A DNA stretch of 64,000 nt from Tiliqua scincoides (lineage: Eukaryota; Chordata; Lepidosauria; Squamata; Scincidae), in NCBI RefSeq assembly GCF_035046505.1, contig NC_089821.1, positions 7,662,218 through 7,726,217 on the forward strand. The letters run 5' to 3'. Positions 33,413 to 44,609 of the stretch are shown piece by piece (position 1 is the first letter of the stretch; each line of letters opens with the position of its first letter). The notes under the pieces were generated by a model, which was given only the letters and a program-made list of their open reading frames with translations, ran no database searches and was not told where the DNA came from. A program made the translations under genes and the position numbers.

Positions 33413-33893
33413 GGCCCAATCCCAAACAAGGCTTGCACCGGCATAACATGCATTCCGCTGGCGCAAGCTGCTGCAAAAGCACCATGAAGTGTGCATAGAG
33501 CAGGTGCCCTGATGGGAAGGCTGGCGCCTTCCTATGCTAGCTGGTGGAGAGTGGATCCCCCCAAGAGCAGGTAAGCCTAGTGCAGGGAGCAGAACAAAGT
33601 GGGGAGGGGATTGAACAGGGCAGGGGAAGAATAGAACAGAGAGGAGATGGGATGTGGGTTGGATGAAATAGGCCCAGAGGAGTGGCAGGTTCGGTGGCAG
33701 CACATGCCAAATCCCAACCCACTTCCCAGGCCTGATCCCCCTGCACAGATGGTCTTGGACTTGCACCACTGATGCTGCCTAGTCTGGTGACAAACCTAAC
33801 CCCAAGGAGACCTCCAGTAGCCGAAAGGATACAGCAGAACCTGCGCTGGCACAGCTCCCTTGGGATTTAGTTAGGACTGGGCTACCTTCCATT
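33413..33893. mobile_element. Harbinger-like element
   Basis: GGCCCAATCCCAAAC start and GTTAGGACTGGGCT end. GC-rich interior; overlapping frames without domains. Second of three such elements in 1.25 kb. Confidence 0.5.
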
Positions 33894-33939
33894 AAACTTA
33901 GGACTCGTTCACACTGGCTGTAACCTGGTGGCAACTTAT

Positions 33940-34455
33940 GGCACAGTCCTATGGTCTTCCAAGTGTTCAGCCAGTGCAGACTGTTGCACAAGTAACGTCA
34001 AGTGCTTTATGACCGAGTAGGAGGTCGTAGCACTGGCGGGAAGGCCAGCATTGTCCTGCCAGCACCTGCGCAGGCCCCCACACATGCCAGAGCAGGTAAG
34101 CTCCCCCTGAGCCACAAAAGTACACGGGAAGACCAGGGAGAGGGGGAAGAGGGGGATGACCAGGTGGATGAACAGATTGGGTCCCAGGAGGGTGGCAGAA
34201 TTGGTAGTGCTGGCACATGCCATATCCTATTCCCCTTCCCTGGCCAGATCCACTTACATGGATCCACCTGGACATGTACCAGTGATTTAGCAGGTGCAGG
34301 TCTGAGTAGATGTGTTGCTGCAACTGGGGCTTTCCCCGGGACAAGGGGACAAATGTCTCCTTAACTCAGGGAGATCTCCAAAATTCTCCCATGGGATACA
34401 GCCCAGGGCACCCTGGTTCCTGCTTCATCAGTGCGGGGGTTCAATAGGATTGGGC
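33940..34455. mobile_element. Harbinger-like element
   Basis: GGCACAGTCCTATGG start and CAATAGGATTGGGCT end. The right half shares 'ttccccgggacaaggggac' and 'gggatacagcccagggc' with 83-619 and 50814-51257. Frames on both strands have no domain. Confidence 0.6.
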
Positions 34456-34795
34456 TTCCCATTCCAATATTGTAATATGGCTAATGATGAAGCATCGGTT
34501 ATGCCCAAGCAGCTGTGTTCACAGCTATTAGGAACCTAGAACGATGACTTGCCTGCTTCGTGTGAAAACTGAAAACTTCACATGTGCTGTTGATAGACTA
34601 ATAGATAGTGGGAGGGTTGGCCTGTTGACTTCAGCCAAGGCAGCCCCAAATCTTTCAGCACTTGAAGCAGGGCTCAAAATGTCGCCCACCAGCATGAAAG
34701 CGCCCACCGCAATTGCCCACTTCTGCTTCCTTACTTAGATACAAAAAGAAGATGGGGAATAAAGAAAGTGGAGCAGAGAGTGATGGTCTACAGCA
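34456..34795. other. Gene-free stretch
   Basis: Nothing recognised. Confidence 0.4.
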
Positions 34796-35239
34796 AGGGT
34801 GTCCAAACTTTTTGGCAGGAGGGCCACATCATCTCTCTGACACTGTGACGAGGGCCAGGAAAAAAAAGAATCAATTTACATTTCAAATTTGAATAAATTT
34901 ACATAATGAATATATTAGAGATGGAACTTATATGAATGAATGAAGGTCTTGCAATAGCTCAAGGCCTATTGCACAAAGCAAGGCCAGCCTTTTCTTTGCT
35001 GCCACTGCTGCATCACAGATGTAAAACAGCAAGCAGTGGAGGGAGCCCTCATCTCACAGCTCACGTGAGAGGTCAAACAATTGGACTTCATGCTGAGAGC
35101 AGTTGCATCAGGCCAGCATGGGCTCCAGCAAGTCTCCTGAGGGCCAGAGGCTCATTGGCAACTGGGGGCTCCCTGAGGGCCAGATTGGGAGTCCTCGAGG
35201 GCCGCAAGTGGCCCCCGGGCAGGAGTTTGGGCATCCCTG
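34796..35239 (+). mobile_element. hAT-A element
   Basis: CAAGGGTGTCCAAACTTTTT start, TTTGGGCATCCCTG end. Left octamer GTCTACAG (34788-34795), right octamer GTCTAGAG (35240-35247), 7 of 8. Same family as 41226-41682, with the shared 'gagggccacatcatctctct' start region. Non-coding. Confidence 0.9.
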
Positions 35240-35247
35240 GTCTAGAG

Positions 35248-35609
35248 CAGTGGTCCTAAAACTTTTAGCACCAGGACCCACTTTTTAGAATGAGAATCTA
35301 TCAGGACCCACTAGAAGTGATGTCGTGACCAGAAGTGACATCATCAAGCAGGAAAGTTTTTAACAATCCTAGGCTGCAATCCTACCTGCACTTACCCAGG
35401 AGTAAGTCCCATTGACTATCATTGTTAAAAGCACATACATAGTAGCTGTTCAAAGTACAGGTCTGTAACGTTTCCCCAAATGCAGTAGCATACCATGGTC
35501 GCATCAAGTCTAATATATTAAAAATAAAACACTGAAATGAATGGGGACCCACCTGGAATTGGCTTGTGACCCACCTAGTGGGTCCCAAACCACAGTTTGA
35601 GAAACACTG
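35248..35609 (+). mobile_element. hAT-C element adjoining hAT-A, perfect 8-bp duplication
   Basis: CAGTGGTCCTAAAACTTTTA start, GTTTGAGAAACACTG end. GTCTAGAG flanks it exactly (35240-35247 and 35610-35617). The left octamer is also the right octamer of hAT-A. It contains half of the short palindromic repeat at about 35370-35428. The hAT-C start region also appears inside both long MITE2 copies. Confidence 0.92.
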
Positions 35610-36097
35610 GTCTAGAGTGCATCTCCTCCACTCCCTCATCTACTCTACCCCCTTCTTTTTTAAAATCCAGACAAGGTAGCTGCAGTGGTTAAAGTGAGGT
35701 GGGGCATGAAGACACTGTCATGTGCCCCCCCACCCCAAAAAAAATATCTACAACCGAGTGCAACCGCAATACTTCCCTTCATCGAGAGGAGAGCCCTGCC
35801 TGGAAGCTTTTGACTGGTCACTGTTAATGAGGAGAGAAAGATGTCTGGAATCCTGTGTAAAAAAATAGCATCTTGCAGGACTGAAACAAATTTTCACCCA
35901 AATGTCTTCTCCGAATTCTCCTTTGTACCTTTTTGAGTCAAGTATTTATTGTGAGTGACAGCATGACATTTCCAAGCTAGAGGAAATGTGATGGGATTCC
36001 AGTGTTATGACTTCAACAAAAACTCTGGAGAAAAACCTCCCAGATCCATCTGCCTCTGATGAAGTTTTTGATTTTGCTTTCCATCTCTTTTGACCGA
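35610..36097. other. Gene-free stretch
   Basis: An A-run lies near 35737-35746. Nothing else recognised. Confidence 0.4.
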
Positions 36098-36510
36098 CAG
36101 TTCAATCCTAACGTGCTGGAGCAGGCAGGCCAGCAGGCCTGTGTTGCATCCGGTGCAAGGTTGGGGCCGAAGGTGGTACAGCCAGAGGCAAGGGGGAACT
36201 TTTCCCCTTACCCCGTGGAGAGCCAAAGTAGCCCCTATGGGTCTATTCAGATCTGCACCACCTCAGGAGGTGGCACAGATTCAAGGAGAGCGTAGCAACC
36301 TGGAGCTGCTCTGCTCTGCCCAGGGAATGGGGCTAGGATACAGCATAACTGGGCCACCTGCCCTCCCCCCTCACCCCAGAACGCCCCCCCTCTTGCCTCC
36401 TCCTTGCCTTCCCCATGCACCTCATTCTGGAAGCCAGTGCACTGATGTGTGCTGGCCTCTTGAGGTTGACGTGAGCCCCGTTTGGCTGGCCTAAAAGTTA
36501 AATCCATGCT
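36098..36510. mobile_element. Harbinger-like element, approximate bounds
   Basis: CAATCCTAACGTGCTGGAG start; shared 'ggcaggccagcaggcctg' and 'aaggtggtacagcc' phrases with 51276-51530. The end near 'aagttaaatcc' is uncertain. Confidence 0.45.
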
Positions 36511-36651
36511 GTGGAACTTGGCTGGTGTGGGGGTCTGGGGAGCATGGGAAGGGCGTTAGGGAGATGTTTCAAGGTGGGGAGAGAGTGGGCAGCCGGCAGG
36601 CCTGTGGGTGGGCAGGGGTGAGCGGGGGGTGGGCCCAGGATCTGGCACTTA

Positions 36652-37345
36652 TATAGGATCCTAACCCCTAATCCTAACTGCCCCAGGTAGCCTGGCGCAG
36701 CTGTGGGCCGCTTGGGTCTGCACCACCTCTGTGCAGATCTATGTAGACCCATTGGGGCTGCTGTGGCATTACTCAGGGTTATAATAATGTTGGCAACCTT
36801 CAGTCTCAAAAGACTCTGGTATCGCGCTCTGAATGGTGGTTCTGGAACAGCGTCTAGTGTGGCTGAAAAGGCCAATTCGGGAGTGACAATCCCTTCCACA
36901 CTGGGAGCAAGTGCAGTCTGTCCCTGGTCTGTTTCCCTGGCTATGGGCCTTCCTTCTTTGCCTCTTAGCCTCAGTTGGCCAAGTGTCTCTTCAAACTGGG
37001 AAAGGCCATGCTGCACAGCCTGCCTCCAAGCGGGCCGCTCAGAGGCCAGGGTTTCCCACCTGTTGAGGTCCACTCCTAAGGCCTTCAGATCCCTCTTGCA
37101 GATGTCCTTGTATCGCAGCTGTGGTCTACCTGTAGGGCGCTTTCCTTGCATGAGTTATCCATAGAGGAGATCCTTTGGGATCCAGCCATCATCCATTCTC
37201 ACAACATGACCGAGCCAACTTACTCAGGGTAAGGGGAAGCAATTCCCCTTATCCTGGGCTGAGCAGCTTTCAGCCCCAACCCTGTCTTGGATGTGGGGCA
37301 GGCCCTCCAGCCTACCTGCTCCAGGGCAGCTTAGGATTGGGCTGC
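36652..37345. mobile_element. Harbinger-like element split by LINE2
   Basis: Left GATCCTAACCCCTAATCC, right CTTAGGATTGGGCTG. The body is interrupted by LINE2 at 36780-37219, and the host phrase TTACTCAGGGT is duplicated on both sides of the insertion, so the host sequence is older than LINE2. Confidence 0.6.
36780..37219 (-). mobile_element. LINE2 3' segment with 11-bp target duplication
   Basis: Exact flanks TTACTCAGGGT at 36769-36779 and 37220-37230. On the minus strand it encodes the C-terminal end: GKRPTGRPQLRYKDICKRDL, KALGVDLNRWETLASE, WRQAVQHGLSQFEETLGQ, then a Cys/His finger remnant (the frame shifts within the region). Tail hairpin stem is intact, with loop TTTG. 5'-truncated at about 440 bp. 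Confidence 0.92.
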
Positions 37346-39304
37346 CCCAGTACTTCATTTGCATGGAAAGTGTTCCTACATAAGCATTCAATCAAGCCCT
37401 AGTCTTGGAGTCCATGTAAATCCATGCAGACCCTTAAAGTTGCAAAAAAAGAATGTAGTTGGTATCTGGTGGGTCAGCCTGATAGTCTGCATTTCATTTG
37501 GAATTTCATTCGAGTTGACATGACTGATAAAGCAGCTATAGAAAACATAAACCTTTTTTTTTTTTCTTTCTGAAATGTATGATTTTTATAAGTCATTGCC
37601 CTTAAGTGACATTCGGGAAGACAGAAGAATAAAAGTCCAATAATTTCCATCCAACCGGGTATTTATCACAGCTTCAAACAGAAGGAGATTCATTTCTATT
37701 TATTGTCTGGAAATGTTATTCTCAGCTGAATTAAACATTTTGATATATACCTGCAGTGGTCTAAACTATGTTTTCAAATTTCCCTAGTCAAGATTTCTTT
37801 TACGCGGAGGAAAATTAGACAGGTGCAGCACACCAAATGAGATGAACTTTGTCCTCAAAGAAAATTGGTTTTTCCTTTTCAATTTCGTTTCAAAGAGATC
37901 TGACAAGTGTCGCTTTGAACAAACTTTCACAGCACAATATCCTTTGTGTAAGTTTTCCCCTGTCAGCTTTTCCATTCTGGCAGGAACTTAGAACAAAGTG
38001 TGTGCTGCCCTTTGAGTTGAGAACTTCATCAGCTGAATGAACACCAGTGTAGTGCAGTGAAATTGAGGGCACCCTCTCTCCCCGTTTCCCTCTCTATGAA
38101 TCTGAACATTGCTGACTCTCAACAAATATGATTTCTCTATCTCAGAGGGAGACAGGCAATAGCTATATATTCACTTTCACATTCCCTCCTTACCTCCCCC
38201 TTTTCTTCAATGAAAAATGCATTTTGGAAGTTCACCTCTTTCCAAACCTGGCTCCGGTTATAGCACAACAACTTTCCTTTCCAAATACATAATTCATATA
38301 TGATATTTTTCCGATCACCAAAGTCATTTGTGGATTTCCCCCTCCGCTCCCATTTAAATACCAAGCTTTAATTCTATTTTAAAAACCCTTTTACTTTTAG
38401 GTCAGATTTTTTTCAGGCTGATTTTAGTGGACTTCTGTGGTCTCCCCTGCAAATTGGACTTTTTCACTCTTCATAGTCAAGCATACCTGCTCTCCAACCA
38501 GATGGTTTGCCGTTTATCATCCATTACTGGCAAACCTCTCCGGGTCAATCCACATGTTACATTGCTAGGGAGTACTTGTAAAATGGTTTGCGCACACCCC
38601 TAGTAGATGTAAATGCATGTTTCCAACTGCTAATATGATAAAGGCTTCGTGTGCTGGGAAATCAGTATGGGCCGAACTCCCTGATGAACACCCCTGTTTT
38701 TGAAACAATGCGAGGCACCTTTTCCGCTGTGTTATATGGGAAGTAGCCCACATTAGGTGAGGGCACTTGGAAGGAGAATTTGGCATGTGTTCACTCTGCA
38801 AGAGCCAAAACATGAATAAATTAGGCAGGTATCTAGAGATGACATAAAACATTCAATCAGTGGTGCTCAAAAAAATAAGCACTCTGGCTGGCACGCTTGT
38901 GGGCCTTGAATCAAACAGACCTTTTTTGCAGGGGCTCAGGCTTTTGTGAGTACTCAGATTGACTGCTTGCAAAAGCTTGAACCAACAGAGCCCTCCCCCA
39001 CTGCTATCACTGCTATCCCTCTGGTCTCCCAAAGTGCTTGTCTTTCATAGTGGGAAAGCAATGGTAGCGGGGATTCCACAGCACTGATGGTGGCTTTCCC
39101 TGGTGAAGACAGAGACTACCAGACCCAGAAAGACTAGCAGGAAACTGACACTATTTATATTCTGTGCAGCAAAAGCAGGAAGATAATTTGTTTCTCATCA
39201 GGGATTCTTGGAGTGAGACTACTGATCCCAGTTCCCAACATGAAAGGCGGCTGATAGGGCCCTGAAAGTGCTCGTCACCACCCCGTCCCACTCTGAACGG
39301 TAAG
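37346..39304. other. 2 kb repeat-poor block
   Basis: No gene or known repeat. A T-run lies at 37554-37565. 38938-38981 ('ggcttttgtgagtactcag', CTTGCAAAAGCTTGAA) recurs in diverged form at 39747-39793, on the other side of the MITE2 insertion. Confidence 0.4.
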
Positions 39305-39643
39305 CAGGGTTTTCGTCACCCAGTGCAGGAGGCCAGCGCTTCTGCCCCATAATGGACCTCTCCCATGCAATGGGTGGGGCAATGCCCCAAGCAGTGGGCA
39401 TAGTGAGGTACCATCATCCGCCCTGCTGTTGTTTTGGCTATAACTTTTGATGGAATAGAGATATTTCAGTGCAGTTTGTTTCATTGCATTCTGCACAAAA
39501 TTGCACATTGAATGATATATAACATGATGGGATTATTTTAAAATACCAAGATTTTCACCGTTTTGTCCAGTAGTGATGCCACCCCCCCTGTGCGTGTCAC
39601 CTGGTGCAGCCTACATGCCCCACACCCCCAAGCAATGCCACTG
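39305..39643 (+). mobile_element. MITE2 (hAT-type) with 8-bp duplication
   Basis: The right end GCAATGCCACTG is clear; the left TIR is shortened (starts CAGGGTTTTCGTCACC). Flanks ACGGTAAG and ATGGTAAG agree at 6-7 of 8. The body has ATAACTTTTGATGGAATAGA and ACATGATGGGATTATT. Confidence 0.75.
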
Positions 39644-41123
39644 ATGGTAAGCACTTTGCTTTGGGAGAATGAGGAGCTTGGAAGTTTCAAACACCCGAGG
39701 CAGCGGTCTGATCACTCACAAAAGGACCATGGTTTTGCAAACACTTCTGAGGTTTTGTGAGTTTTCAGCTCTGCTACTTGCAAAAGCTTGAAATGTTGTG
39801 CGTGTTCTCTTGGAATGTGGACAAAAGTTCAGGGTCATTTTGAGCCAAAGTTTGGAATCAGTACGGAACCCTAGAACGGCTCAACAAGTATTTTCAGGGC
39901 ACATCATCAGCTTTTTGCCAATTGACAAGGCACGCAACGCTTCAGGCGGGGAGCTCACATCTCCAGTGGCCCTACTCATAAATGACCCTCCCCAAACTCC
40001 TTGTGGCACACTTGTGGGCCATTTGTAGCACACCAATGTGTCATGGCCCACAGATTGAAAATTGCTAGAAGCCTGTTACAATTGGGTGACTTTAGTCAGA
40101 AAGGCAGTGTAGAGATTTTAAAATAAAAATAAAATAAAAATTGGATTATACTATCTGAATCTGCCCCTATGTTTCTTGTTACCTTGTATTAGTGCTTTGT
40201 CTTGACACTTAATTCATGTTCATCATTTTTGGTAGCCCACCATCTATGTAGAAATATCTTCAAATGAAACAAGCCATGAATTGCAATTGCAAGGAAGAGT
40301 TGGTACCATGTGCTCCCTTCCCCAACCTCCCACACTTTCCTGTTACTTTCCCATATGGCTTAGCAAACCTACACCAACTCAAAATACATTTAATGCAAAC
40401 CGTGTTCCCTTGGACCATGATTTCCAAACCCTCTTCAAGCCATAGTTTTGTTAGCTTATGAGAGAACCAGGGTTTGCATTAGGTCACATGACAAGCAAAA
40501 CCATGATTAGTGCCAGAAAGCTAAGTTGGGTGGGGCACACTGCTCCCAAGGTTAGTGCACGCATTGGAAACTTGGTTGCCCAGAAGTTAGCATTATGTCT
40601 CTTCACCAGAAGAAGCCAGTACTAGAAGTGCATGGTTGGAACCCTTCCTTCACCTGTGCAATGCAGAGTTACCCAATGTCATTTGAACATTTTTCACCTA
40701 TTCTGATCCCCAAGTCTGCTGACCTGTAGAGGATATCCTGATGTTTCCCCATTAATTCAAACTGTACAAGAAGACTCAGAACTTGCACCAAGGATATAAT
40801 TTTGTGTCCTTGCCAGGAATGGATTTCTAGGCAGGCAAACAAGGAGAACTGGGGAGCACAAGTAATTCCACCTATTCTTAAATGAAAAGATTTTTATGAT
40901 ATTTGGGGGCAGGGCAAACAATTGCTTGTATTTGTTAATATATGACTTGTATGTATGTATGGCATATTCATGTGTTCAAACCAGTTGTTGTCCACGACAG
41001 GTATAAAACACACCTGCAGGACGTGCAACAGTGTAGTGAATAAGCAACACATTCAATTGAAAGAGGACATTCAAGAGCTGAGCACACAGTGGGTGGGCAC
41101 TGAAGGACTTTTTTTCGCCTGGG
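39644..41123. other. Repeat-poor block
   Basis: No gene. 39975-40070 (minus) vaguely resembles a hAT end (CAATTTTCAATCTGTGGGCC). AAAT repeats lie near 40120-40140. Confidence 0.4.
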
Positions 41124-41722
41124 GCATGCCCGATCTCGTCTGATCTTGGAAGCTAAGCAGGGTCAGGCCTGGTTAGTACTTGGATGGGAGACCACCTGGG
41201 AATACCGGGTGCTGTAGGCTTATACCAGGGGTGTCCAAAGTTTTTGGCTGGAGGGCCACATCATCTCTCTGACACTGTGTCAGGGGCCAGGGGGAAAAAA
41301 GAATTAATTTACATTTAAAATTTGAATAAATTTGCATAAGTTTACATAAATGAATATATTAAAGTCGAACTTATATGAATGAATGAAGGTCTTGCAGTAC
41401 CTCAAGGCTTATAAAAGGCCTTGCACAAAGCAAGGCTGGCCTTTCCTTTGCTGCCTCTGCTGCATCACAGACATGAAACAGCAAGCAGTGGAGGGAGCCC
41501 TCATCCCACAGCTCACGCGAGAGGTCAGACAGTCGCCCTCATGCTGGGAGCAGTTGCATCGGGCCAGTGTGGGCTCCAACAAATCTCCAGAGGCTCACTG
41601 GAGACTGGGGGCTCCCTGAGGGCCGCATTGGGAAGCCTCAAGGGCCGCATGTGGTCCCAGGGCCGGGGTTTGGGCACCCCTGGCTTATACCATAGTGTTT
41701 CGAGACTGAAGGTTGCCAACCA
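41124..41722 (+). mobile_element. 5S rRNA-derived SINE interrupted by hAT-A
   Basis: 5S-like body from GCATGCCCGATCTCGTCTG to GCTGTAGGCTTATAC (41225). The tail resumes at 41683 after the hAT. The tail stem carries one mismatch (AGTGT for AGTCT). Confidence 0.93.
41226..41682 (+). mobile_element. hAT-A element in a 5S SINE, perfect 8-bp duplication
   Basis: CAGGGGTGTCCAAAG start, TTTGGGCACCCCTG end. GCTTATAC occurs at 41218-41225 and 41683-41690. Because the host SINE sequence is known, the empty site can be read directly. Length 457 bp, no coding capacity. Confidence 0.96.
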
Positions 41723-42665
41723 ACCAATCTTTCAGTCTAAGGCTGGCGCTGGTTATCACCCTCCAGCACCCCCAGGAGATGTTGTAATTTGTTTGACAAG
41801 CAGCACAAAAGACTAGTGCAACAAAGTGAGAGTGCACTGCACCCTTTGGGTGATATTCTCAGCTCATTAGTGCAACAGCAACTTTTGTCACTCCTCAGTG
41901 CTACAAAACAGGAATGTTCTATTTCCAATGCCTGCTTTTTTTTTTTTTTAACAACATCAAATGTATTAGAAAGCTCATTATGTTCCAAAATGCATGCTAT
42001 CAAATAGGCCACCATCCAATTAAAGTTAAGCACTTTGACTTCCCAGTTTTTAGTGGGAGAGCTTTAAGCCTGGTTTTAACTCTCCCCTCAAAATTGATGT
42101 GCTTAACTTTGATTGGATTGTGCCCTAAAGTGTTTTGTAGGATGATGACCTTTTTATGGGTTGGATGCCGTAAAGAAAGTGGCTGTCAGTAAGAGAGTGT
42201 TATTGTCTACGGCCTGGTAGGACATGGAAGAAGCTGATGTTTTGGCAGCAGTAACCGAAGCCCCCTGGAATGTTTCGGCAGCTTTTCTGTCCTGGCTGAT
42301 GGTCCTGGATAGCCAGCAAGTCTGGGTAGCTTTTGCCCCAGCATAGGTTTGGAAGTAGTCATCTGACCACTGTCATTCCATCAATGAGCTAACAAGAACG
42401 TACCCTTCACAGGGGTGGCTCCACAGTTACAGCCTGGTGGGGTACATGCTGGAGGTCCGTATGGATGCAAGGGCCTCCACCTGTGGCCAACCAACCCCTG
42501 AAACAGTAATGGTCCACCGCTGCCACTGCTCTCCAACATTGCTAGAGCCCTTGGGGGTGCCCACCATAGAACTGTGGGAGAGCAGTGGCAGCACTCAACC
42601 TTCCTTTCCTTCTTCCCGCAGTGCCATCTTATGATTTTTGAATGGCTAAGCCACACTGTTTCAGG
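41723..42665. other. Gene-free stretch
   Basis: A T-run lies at 41937-41949. Two inverted phrases, 'caccatccaattaaagttaagcac' near 42010-42035 and its complement near 42100-42120, could pair. No gene recognised. Confidence 0.4.
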
Positions 42666-42807
42666 CAGTGGCTTAGCTAAGAGGGGTGGGGGTTGATTGC
42701 CCAGGGTGCCATGCCAGCGGGGATGTCAGAGGGTGCCTTTCTGACACCTTTGGGGGGTATTAAAAAAACTGTGCCCCCAGGTGCCAGATGGCATAGCTAT
42801 GCCACTG
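42666..42807. mobile_element. 142-bp hAT MITE related to MITE1, perfect 8-bp duplication
   Basis: CAGTGGCTTAGCTAAGAGGG start, GGCATAGCTATGCCACTG end. GTTTCAGG flanks it exactly (42658-42665, 42808-42815). The interior differs from MITE1, so it is a sister family sharing termini. Confidence 0.88.
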
Positions 42808-42832
42808 GTTTCAGGGCATGGGGCTTCTGGGA

Positions 42833-43282
42833 AACAGAGACGCCTGTGTTGGCTCAGTCATGTCGTGAGAATGGATGATGGCCGGATCCCAAAGGATCTC
42901 CTCTTTGGAGAACTCGTGCAAGGAAAGTGCCCTACAGGTAGACCACAGCTGCGATACAAGGACATCTGCAAGAGGGATCTGAAGGCCTTAGGAGTGGACC
43001 TCAACAAGTGGGAAACCCTGGCCTCTGAGCAGCCCACTTGGAGGCAGGCTGTGCAGCATGGACTTTCCCAGTTTGAAGAGACACTTTGCCAACAGTCTGA
43101 GGCAAAGAGGCAAAGAAGGAAGGCCCATAGCCAGGGAGACAGATCAGAGACAGACTGCACTTGCTCCCGGTGTGGAAGGGATTGTCACTCCCGAATTGGC
43201 CTTTTCAGCCACACTAGATGCTGTTCCAGAACCACCTTTCAGAGCGCGATACCATAGTCTTTCGAGACTGAAGGTTGCCAAC
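42833..43282 (+). mobile_element. LINE2 3' end, best preserved C-terminus and tail
   Basis: The plus-strand frame to 43257 encodes RRLCWLSHVVRMDDGRIPKD, GELVQGKCPTGRPQLRYKDI, CKRDLKALGVDLNKWE, then the finger CSRCGRDCHSRIGLFSHTRC, ending FQSAIP and TAG. The stop codon lies within the 34-nt tail (43249-43282), so the 3' UTR is only about 25 nt. The tail hairpin is AGTCT (43256-43260), TTCG, AGACT (43265-43269). The LINE clade was not assigned with certainty. Confidence 0.93.
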
Positions 43283-44241
43283 AACTATGAAGCATATATA
43301 AGCATAACACCACTAGTGTCAAATCAGTTTGACAATACACTCTACTCCAATATCATGTAGAGTCAAAGTGAACGCAGAGAGAGGAAGATGTTACACAAGG
43401 CGCCCATGCCAAATTTAATTATGGTATTTAATTAACACATCTTATATAAGTAGCAGTGAATTTCTTTTTTCTGCCAAATGCTACACAAGCTAACCAGGGC
43501 CAGGACATTTTTGCTTCAGCTGAAACTCTTAAGAACTTTCTGATTAACGAATGTAGACTTCCTACTTGATTAAGGATCTCTAAATATCTTAGGATCTTAG
43601 AAATTCATGTTTATTGATAAGCCAGAATATTTAAAATATGGAAAGCCAAATTAGCAAAAAGAGCTCTAGTCCGACTCTAATGATAACGAAGATGAATGCT
43701 GGTTGAAGACTGGAGCCTAATGATTGCAATTCAATGAATCTTTGACATTGCCGAGATGATAATAAATGATAGGCCAGGTGTATTTAATGCTAATACCCTT
43801 CTGAAGTTGACAGGCTGGCTTCCATGTGAGGTGATGCCATGTTTCTCAATGGCTCCACAATATTTTTAACAAAATGACCAAAGTGGGATTCGGTTAGGAA
43901 ACTGGCAAGTGCCATGCTCTTGTTATAGTCTGTCTCTTTTTCCCCATGGTGGACCTCAAGGTGACATACATGGAGTTGCCGGCAGTCTCCCATTCAGGAA
44001 CAGGCATGGCTGGATCATGTGCCCTCAGATCACCCCCTGGGAACTTTAATTAGAAGAGCTGGTTAACCTTCGTAGCAACAGCAAACCGAGATTCCTACAT
44101 GGTGAAAATCATTAGGAAGTTTTGAGGAATCTGCCCAAATCATGTGTGGATAACAGTTGATCCTATGCACCTGCTCTTTGGCTGGCACAAGCCTGAGTGC
44201 AGCCAAAGGGGTGTGGCGAGCCCATGAAGAATGTATAGGAT
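43283..44241. other. Repeat-poor AT-rich block
   Basis: No gene or repeat recognised. 43430-43790 has TATTTAATTAACAC, CTAATGATTGCAATTCAATG and TTTAATGCTAATAC motifs, typical of candidate conserved non-coding DNA. Confidence 0.4.
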
Positions 44242-44366
44242 CAGTATCATAGCTAGAAGGGATGCCTTTGCCTCCATTTTGCTTTTGCCACCAGGAATGG
44301 CTCCAAAGGGGAGGGGGAGGAGCCCCTTGCACAGCAGTGTTTTGCACCCCCTATAGCTATGCTACT
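44242..44366. mobile_element. MITE1, short copy
   Basis: CAGTATCATAGCTAGAAGGG start, CTATAGCTATGCTACTG end. Flanks TATAGGAT and CATAGGAT agree at 7 of 8. The left inner arm is deleted. Confidence 0.82.
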
Positions 44367-44609
44367 GCATAGGATATTGGTGGCACTTTTACCACTGATA
44401 ATCCTTCCTGTATGCCCCTGCTATGCCTCTCTGTGGCCCCAATTTCCACTCTGATCCTCCCCCCTCCATCCTCTTATGCCCTGTCCCTACCCACCTCCCA
44501 CCCCCATGTCAACTTACCAATGCCGGGGGAGCCAGGCAAATCACATTTTGCTTTGCGACAAACCATGCTGCACTGATGGAATGGGGGATAGGATTGGGGA
44601 GTGCTCTTC

